11,030 nt of DNA from Bifidobacteriaceae bacterium (GTDB lineage: Bacteria; Actinomycetota; Actinomycetes; Actinomycetales; WQXJ01): positions 1 through 11,030 of the forward strand of contig JAIRXV010000093.1 in assembly GCA_031268115.1 (NCBI GenBank), given 5' to 3'. A model generated the notes under the pieces. That model was given only the letters and a program-made list of their open reading frames with translations, did not search any database and was not told the origin of the DNA. This document shows, in pieces, positions 5,867 to 11,030 of the stretch; positions within the stretch are counted from its first letter, which is position 1, and the number at the start of each line of letters is the position of its first letter. The position numbers and the translations under genes were made by a program.

Positions 5867-7830
5867 TGACCACCCATCCGGCGCCAGTCCCCGCCGATCC
5901 ATCGGCCGAGGCACCCTTGCTGCGCATCCGCGACCTCCACGTGACCTTCACCTCCCGGACCAGCCAGGTCCACGCCGTGCGCGGAGCGGACCTGACCATC
6001 TATCCCGGCCAGACCGTCGCCATCGTCGGAGAGTCTGGTTCCGGGAAATCCACCACCGCCCACGCGATCATCGACCTGCTGCCAGGCGGCGGGAAGGTGA
6101 CCGGCGGGTCGATCGAATTCGATGGCGAAGACCTGACCAAGGCACCACCCCGGCGTTTTGTGCGGCTCCGGGGCAGCCAAATCGGCCTGGTACCCCAAGA
6201 CCCGATGTCGAACCTCAATCCCGTCTACCGGATCGGATCACAGGTCCGCGAAGCGCTGCGGGCCAATGGGATCGATGTGTCCCGGTCCTCCTACCGGGCG
6301 CTGGTGGCCGAACTCGGCGAAGATGCCGTGGCGGACACTCCTGACGCTCGCCTCTACCTCGGATCCGCCGAGCGCCGGGCTCTGCTCGCGTGCCTGGCCG
6401 GGCGCGGGATCGAGACTGCCGCCGTGGCGGACAAGCTGGTGGTCGGCTTCACTACGCGCGTCGAGGTCGCCATCCTGCTGCGCGGCATGGGCCTGGACGA
6501 TGCCGAGGCCCTCGCCGAACGCTTCGTCACCGGCACGGGCGCCCGGGACCGGGTGGCAGGGTTGCTCGCCGAGGCCGGCCTGCCGGACGCCGAGCGCCGC
6601 GCCCGGCAGTTCCCCCACGAGTTCTCCGGCGGCATGCGCCAGCGGACCCTCATCGCCATTGCCCTCGCCGCACGGCCGACACTCCTGATCGCGGATGAAC
6701 CGACATCGGCCCTCGATGTCACCGTCCAGCGTCAGATCCTGGACCACCTGGGCGTGTTGACCCGGGAACTCGGCACAGCGGTGCTGTTCATCACCCACGA
6801 TCTCGGGCTGGCCGCCGAGCGGGCGGAGCACCTGGTGGTCATGTACCAAGGCAAGGTTGTGGAGTCCGGGCCGTCCTTGGACATTCTTGCCAACCCCGCC
6901 CACCCGTACACGCGCCGGTTGGTTGCCTCAGCGCCGTCGCTGGCGTACCAGCGCATCCAGGTTGCCAAGACCACCGGGGAGGATGCGGCCGAAGCCCCCG
7001 CGAGCACGGATGGTGAGCGAAGCGCCGAGCGCCCAGGCGTCCTCCAGGTTTCGGAACTGACGAAAGTGTTCGAGATCCGTGGCTCACGCCCTGGTCGCGC
7101 CACCCAGTTCACGGCCGTGGACGATGTGTCCTTCACCCTGCGCCGGGGTACCACTCTGGCGCTGGTGGGCGAATCCGGATCGGGTAAATCGACCGTGGCG
7201 AACATGGTTCTCGGCTTGGTGAAGCCCACCGCCGGGAGGATCGTGTTCGATGACGTGGACACATCTGGGCTATCCCGCCGCGAACTGTTCGCATTCCGCC
7301 GGCGCGTCCAACCGGTCTTCCAAGACCCGTACGGGTCGCTCGACCCCATGTACTCGATCTACCGCATTATCGAGGAGCCGTTGCGGACCCACCGGGTTGG
7401 CACGAAAGCCGAACGCGAGGCGCGCGTCCGGGAGTTGCTGGACAAGGTGGCGCTGCCGGCATCGACCATGCGCCGCTACCCCAACGAACTGTCCGGCGGG
7501 CAGCTCCAGCGCGTTGCCGTAGCCCGCGCCCTAGCGCTGAACCCCGAGGTGGTGGTGTGTGACGAGGCCGTCTCCGCCCTCGACGTGCTGGTCCAAGCGC
7601 AGGTGCTCGACCTCTTGGCCCAGCTCCAATCCGAACTGACCCTGAGCTACCTGTTCATCACCCACGATCTGGCGGTGGTCCGCCAGATCGCCGACGAAGT
7701 GGCCGTCATGCAGACCGGGCGGATCGTGGAACACGCCACCACCAATGCGGTGTTCGACACCCCTCAAACCGATTACACCCGCCAACTCCTCGACGCGATA
7801 CCCGGCGGGAAACTGAACCTGGGACATTAG
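5863..7830 (+). CDS. Fused two-domain peptide ABC transporter ATPase (DppD-DppF fusion) with insert in domain 1
   Basis: A 655-residue cytoplasmic ATPase carrying both nucleotide-binding domains of the importer in one chain. Domain 1 (about 19-360, DppD-like): Walker A GESGSGKST at 56-64, Q-loop Gln112, signature FSGGMRQR at 254-261, Walker B LLIADEP with D278/E279, switch His312, then a NPAHPYTRRL peptide-family C-terminal element. A Glu/Ala-rich linker covers about 365-392. Domain 2 (393-655, DppF-like): Walker A 436-444, Q-loop Gln487, LSGGQ at 543-547, Walker B VVVCDEAVSALD with D567/E568, His601, YTRQLLDAIPGG near the end. All catalytic residues of both sites are present. Domain 1 carries about 70-80 extra residues within 135-230, between the Q-loop and the signature. 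The start overlaps the preceding stop as ATGA; a second ATG follows immediately at 5866. Confidence 0.93.
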   Translation: MMTTHPAPVPADPSAEAPLLRIRDLHVTFTSRTSQVHAVRGADLTIYPGQTVAIVGESGSGKSTTAHAIIDLLPGGGKVTGGSIEFDGEDLTKAPPRRFVRLRGSQIGLVPQDPMSNLNPVYRIGSQVREALRANGIDVSRSSYRALVAELGEDAVADTPDARLYLGSAERRALLACLAGRGIETAAVADKLVVGFTTRVEVAILLRGMGLDDAEALAERFVTGTGARDRVAGLLAEAGLPDAERRARQFPHEFSGGMRQRTLIAIALAARPTLLIADEPTSALDVTVQRQILDHLGVLTRELGTAVLFITHDLGLAAERAEHLVVMYQGKVVESGPSLDILANPAHPYTRRLVASAPSLAYQRIQVAKTTGEDAAEAPASTDGERSAERPGVLQVSELTKVFEIRGSRPGRATQFTAVDDVSFTLRRGTTLALVGESGSGKSTVANMVLGLVKPTAGRIVFDDVDTSGLSRRELFAFRRRVQPVFQDPYGSLDPMYSIYRIIEEPLRTHRVGTKAEREARVRELLDKVALPASTMRRYPNELSGGQLQRVAVARALALNPEVVVCDEAVSALDVLVQAQVLDLLAQLQSELTLSYLFITHDLAVVRQIADEVAVMQTGRIVEHATTNAVFDTPQTDYTRQLLDAIPGGKLNLGH

Positions 7831-7944
7831 CAAGCGCGGCGATGTGGCAGGATAGAGCGCCAACGGCCGGTTGCGAGAATCCACGCGCGGCCACCTTGGC
7901 TTCGCGGCTCGCGGCGCCACTTTGACATCAGACTAGGAGGCATA
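7831..7944 (+). other. Intergenic gap between importer operons
   Basis: This 114-bp gap separates the fused ATPase gene from the second binding-protein gene. I see no convincing terminator. A weak -10-like GGATAGA near 7846 is too poor to call. Transcription of the second importer may depend on its own, unrecognised promoter or on readthrough. AGGAGG at 7935-7940 is the ribosome binding site of the next gene. Confidence 0.4.
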
Positions 7945-9855
7945 ATGATTTCTATTCGTCTGAAGGTTGTTTCGGCACTGTTTGCCGCAGCCGCTTTGGC
8001 CCTGACCGCGTGCCAAGGCCCATCGACTGATGATTCTCAGGGCGAGTCCACGCCCACCACTTCCGCCACGGGCGATGCTGGCGGCGAAACGTCCGCCCCC
8101 GCCGATGATGCCACCGGCGCCACCGATGGCGGAGCCCAAGCGGGCACCGTGACCGTTGGCTGGAACCAGCCGTTCTTCTCCTACAACTACACCTCCGGCA
8201 ATGGCCACGCCACCGCGAACGCCATCGTCACCTATCTCACCAAAGCCCAGTGGGCCTACTACGACACTGAGATGAACTTCGTCCAAAACACCTCCTTCGG
8301 AACCCAAGAGCTGGTCAGCGAGGATCCGTTTACGGTTCGCATGACAGTCAACGAAGGCGCCACCTGGTCCGATGGCGTCCCCGTCACCGCCGCCGACACG
8401 CTGCTCGATTGGGCGGCATCGTCCATGCACTTCAACACGATTGAGGGCGATGCGGTGGAGTACGACGATGACGGTAACGTCCAGGTGAGCGAAGACCAGG
8501 TGTACTTCGACGCCGGCGATCCCCACATCGCGCTCATCGAAGAGGTGCCGACCATTTCCGAGGATGGCCTCTCTCTCGACACGGTGTTCTCCAAGCCCTA
8601 CTCCGAGTGGCGGTACAACTTCCTTGAGATCAACCTGCCCGCCCACGTGGTTGCCAAGCGCGCGCTCGGGATCGACGATCCGATTGAGGCGCGCGATGCG
8701 CTGGTCAAGGCCATCCAGGACAGCGACACCGCCGCGCTCGCCAAGATCTCTCACGTTTGGAACACCGATTTCAACTTCACGGCGCTGCCCACCGGCGACG
8801 ATGCCGAACTGCTCACGTCCTGCGGCGCCTTCCAGATTGTTGAGTACGTCGAGGGCCAGTACATGACCGTTCAGGCCAACCCGGACTTCACGTGGGGTCC
8901 CGCGCCCAAGGTGAGCGAGGTCATCTACCGCTACAACGAGGATCCGATGGCGCAGGTTCAGGCCCTGAAGAACGGCGAACTCGACATCATCCAGCCGCAG
9001 GTGACCGTTGACGTGTTCACGGCCCTGCAGGGCGCCGATGGCATCGAAACGCTGTCCGGCTACGACGGCACATATGAGCACATCGACCTGACCTTCAACA
9101 ACGGCGGCCCCTTCGATCCGGCCACCTATGGTGGTGACGAGGACAAGGCCCGGGCCGTCAGGGTCGCGTTCCTCAAGGCCCTGCCGCGCCAAGAGATCGT
9201 GGAAAAGCTGATCAAGCCTTTGCAGCCCGAGGCCACCAGCCGCGATGCCTTCAACGTGGTGCCCGGCGCCCCGTCCTATGACGCGACCATCGCGGAGAAC
9301 AACTCGGACCAGTTTGTCGGGTCGGATTCCGAGGGCGCAGCGGCGCTGCTCGAAGAGGCCGGTATCACCACCCCGATCGAGGTTCGCTTCCTGTACGGCA
9401 AGGGCAACCAGCGCCGCGAGCAGGAGTACCAGTTGGTGTATGAGGCCGTCGAGAAGGCCGGCTTCTCGCTCATCGACGCGGGCTCCCCAGACTGGAGCAC
9501 GCTGCTCGGCGGCGGCACCTATGATGCCTCGCTGTTCGGTTGGGCCTCGGTCTCCACGGCCGTCAACGAGCCGGCCGCGAACTATGTGAGCGACGGCCAG
9601 AACAACTTCGGCGCCCTCGCCAACGATCGCGTGGACGAGCTGTACACCCAGTTGCAGGAAACGGACGATCCCGCCGAGCAACAGGCCATCAACATCGAGG
9701 TGGAGCAGATCCTGTACAACGAGGGCTTCGGTGTGCCGATCTTCCAGTTCCCGGCCATCACCGCCTGGAACGCGAACAAGGTGTCCGGTGTGGCCACGGT
9801 TCCGGTCGGATCCACCGTGTTCGAGAACTATTGGGACTGGACCTTGGTGGGATAG
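7945..9855 (+). CDS. Peptide-class ABC transporter substrate-binding lipoprotein (SBP family 5), second importer
   Basis: A 636-residue solute-binding lipoprotein of family 5. The ATG at 7945 follows AGGAGG at 4 bases. The signal sequence has two early basic residues, an Ala/Leu core and the lipobox LTAC with Cys23, at the same position as in the first binding protein. A long low-complexity linker rich in Thr, Ser, Gly, Ala and Asp runs to about residue 70. The binding domain starts with GTVTVGWNQPFFSYN and contains ATWSDGVPVTAADTLLDW, matching the 'W.DG.PvTa.D' hallmark, and NPDFTWG near the middle. Apart from such hallmarks it differs clearly from the first binding protein, so substrates probably differ. 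It resembles the large actinobacterial 'ABC transporter family substrate-binding proteins' that accompany over-long DppB permeases, which fits the gene that follows 41 bases later. Confidence 0.92.
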   Translation: MISIRLKVVSALFAAAALALTACQGPSTDDSQGESTPTTSATGDAGGETSAPADDATGATDGGAQAGTVTVGWNQPFFSYNYTSGNGHATANAIVTYLTKAQWAYYDTEMNFVQNTSFGTQELVSEDPFTVRMTVNEGATWSDGVPVTAADTLLDWAASSMHFNTIEGDAVEYDDDGNVQVSEDQVYFDAGDPHIALIEEVPTISEDGLSLDTVFSKPYSEWRYNFLEINLPAHVVAKRALGIDDPIEARDALVKAIQDSDTAALAKISHVWNTDFNFTALPTGDDAELLTSCGAFQIVEYVEGQYMTVQANPDFTWGPAPKVSEVIYRYNEDPMAQVQALKNGELDIIQPQVTVDVFTALQGADGIETLSGYDGTYEHIDLTFNNGGPFDPATYGGDEDKARAVRVAFLKALPRQEIVEKLIKPLQPEATSRDAFNVVPGAPSYDATIAENNSDQFVGSDSEGAAALLEEAGITTPIEVRFLYGKGNQRREQEYQLVYEAVEKAGFSLIDAGSPDWSTLLGGGTYDASLFGWASVSTAVNEPAANYVSDGQNNFGALANDRVDELYTQLQETDDPAEQQAINIEVEQILYNEGFGVPIFQFPAITAWNANKVSGVATVPVGSTVFENYWDWTLVG

Positions 9856-9896
9856 CCGCCTAGCCCACTCGCCCCGATAGCCACTTCGAGGACGAC

Positions 9897-11030
9897 ATGT
9901 TTCCGTTCCTCGCTCGCCGCGTTGCCGCAGGGCTGATCGTGCTGCTGGGGGCCACCTTCATCGTCTATTTGGCGGTGGCCTTCGCAGCCGATCCCCTCGC
10001 GGCGCTACGCACCTCGACGAGCCCCACCAAGTTCCAGCAGATGGAGCGTCTGACCGAGCAGCTCAACCTGGATCTGCCGCCGGTCCTGCGCTATTTCAAC
10101 TGGCTTGGTGGGGTTGTCGGATACCTGTGGGGCGATGGCACCCTGGGGGTGTCCGTCGCCAATTCCCAGGAAGTATCCGGCGTCCTTGCCGCCGCGATTC
10201 CCACCACGGTCAAACTGGTGGCCCTCTCGGTGATTCTGGCGATCGTGTTCGGTGTGGTGGTGGGTATTACCACAGCGCTGCGGCAATACAGCGCATTCGA
10301 CTACATCACCACCTTCTTCACGTTCCTGTTCTATTCGCTCCCCGTTTTCTGGGTTGCGGTGCTGCTCAAAGAATTCGGCGCGATTGGGTTCAACGATTTC
10401 CTGGCCGATCCCCAGGTGCCCTGGCCAGCGGTGGTGGGCATATCGGTCTTTGTCGGCGCCGTAGGCCTCCTCGTCAGCGGTGGCCGATGGCGGGTCCGCG
10501 CCTTGATCGGCGGTGTCGCCTTGGCGGCGGCGTTCGGTGTGTTGAGCTACATCAATGCGACGAATTGGTTGGTGACCCCAGGCCTCGGGATCGTCGGAGT
10601 GGCGCTCACCGGGCTCGGGTTCGCGGTGGTGGTGGTGGCGATCAGCCCAGGTCTGGGTCACCGGCGAGGGCTTGGGACCGCCTTGAGCACCGCTGGCGCG
10701 GGCGTGGCGCTCTATTACCCCTTGCAGTTCGCGTTCGTTCGGCCGGGGTGGATGCTGATCCTCGGGCTGGGCTTGGCCGCGGCGGCGTGCGGGATCGCCA
10801 TCGGCTGGGCGTGGGGTGGGGACGATCGCCGCGTCAACGCCCGCACCGGCGCGATCGTGGCGCTCGGGGTCGGGTTCATCATCGTGGCGGACCGCATCAT
10901 GCAGGCATGGCCCGCCTACGTGAGTTCCCCGCGCGTGAACGGGCGCCCCATTGGCACCATCGGGGCCGTGACCCCCTCGCTTGGGGGCAACTTCTGGTTC
11001 TCGACTACGGACGTGCTGACCCACCTTATG
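9897..11030 (+). CDS. Enlarged DppB-type peptide ABC permease with inserted membrane domain (3' end off window)
   Basis: An open frame of 378 codons that continues past the window edge, starting at ATG 9897 with GAGGA 4 bases upstream. The N-terminal part is a normal DppB permease: LARRVAAGLIVLLGATFIVYL (helix 1), LTEQLNLDLPPVLRYFNWLGG, YLWGDGTLGVS, IPTTVKLVALSV, then FTFLFYSLPVFWVAVLLKEF (helix 3). Standard DppB proteins then go quickly to a short loop before helix 4. Here about 185 extra residues (roughly 165-350) intervene, with around six hydrophobic segments near 176-194, 202-218, 227-249, 258-280, 285-305 and 317-333. RPIGTIGAVTPSLGGNFWF (350-368) resembles the return to the core loop. 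The EAA coupling loop is beyond the window, so function cannot be fully verified. It belongs with the preceding binding protein as a second importer. Confidence 0.9.
   Translation, partial: MFPFLARRVAAGLIVLLGATFIVYLAVAFAADPLAALRTSTSPTKFQQMERLTEQLNLDLPPVLRYFNWLGGVVGYLWGDGTLGVSVANSQEVSGVLAAAIPTTVKLVALSVILAIVFGVVVGITTALRQYSAFDYITTFFTFLFYSLPVFWVAVLLKEFGAIGFNDFLADPQVPWPAVVGISVFVGAVGLLVSGGRWRVRALIGGVALAAAFGVLSYINATNWLVTPGLGIVGVALTGLGFAVVVVAISPGLGHRRGLGTALSTAGAGVALYYPLQFAFVRPGWMLILGLGLAAAACGIAIGWAWGGDDRRVNARTGAIVALGVGFIIVADRIMQAWPAYVSSPRVNGRPIGTIGAVTPSLGGNFWFSTTDVLTHLM

Noticed and set aside
7922..7950. Perfect TTGACA at 7922-7927 as a -35 promoter element
   Set aside because: A -10 at normal spacing would fall on or after the ATG at 7945, and the ribosome binding site lies between; transcription from it could not include the site.
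7933..9681. Long open frame on the minus strand opposite the second binding-protein gene
   Set aside because: It is a GC-rich antisense shadow: the plus strand has signal peptide, lipobox and family motifs, while the minus product has no recognisable domain.
10005..11024. Minus-strand open frame opposite the enlarged permease
   Set aside because: The product is His/Pro/Arg-rich low-complexity sequence, whereas the plus strand encodes clear permease motifs from 9897 to the window end.

Overview
The window comes from a high-GC bacterium, most likely an actinobacterium (Actinomycetota). The grounds are strong GC bias at third codon positions, AGGAGG ribosome binding sites, lipoprotein peptide-binding proteins of actinobacterial type, a fused two-domain DppD-DppF ATPase, and an over-long DppB-type permease. 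Genus cannot be fixed from this sequence alone.

Layout. Positions 1-152 are the 3' end of an oligopeptide/dipeptide ABC ATPase (DppF type) from an upstream transporter operon. Positions 153 to about 2111 form a non-transporter islet. It holds a minus-strand AbiEii/AbiGii-type nucleotidyltransferase gene (313-969) with no recognisable antitoxin partner, a pair of perfect 36-bp direct repeats bracketing a 35-bp segment that encodes a ParA-like Walker B peptide, a truncated and frameshifted IS30-family transposase, and a minus-strand hypothetical gene. The islet looks like a decayed mobile-DNA insertion site between two transporter operons.

Positions 1949-7830 hold a complete five-component peptide importer. 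It has a lipoprotein binding protein (TTG start at 2112), two permeases (3985-4911 and 4904-5866) and a single polypeptide carrying both ATPase domains (5863-7830). The last three genes overlap by 8 and 4 bases, so translation is probably coupled. A very strong hairpin (3852-3899) separates the binding-protein gene from the permease genes and probably sets the high binding-protein to membrane-complex ratio.

Positions 7945-11030 begin a second, paralogous importer: another lipoprotein binding protein (7945-9855) and a DppB-type permease (from 9897, running off the window). This permease has about six extra membrane segments inserted between the third core helix and the conserved downstream part.

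Together the window shows at least two, and probably three, peptide-class ABC importers in tandem, suggesting a peptide-scavenging lifestyle. I found no convincing wholly new system. The most unusual features are the inserted domains in the ATPase and the second permease, the repeat/ParA-fragment structure, and the orphan AbiEii-like gene.
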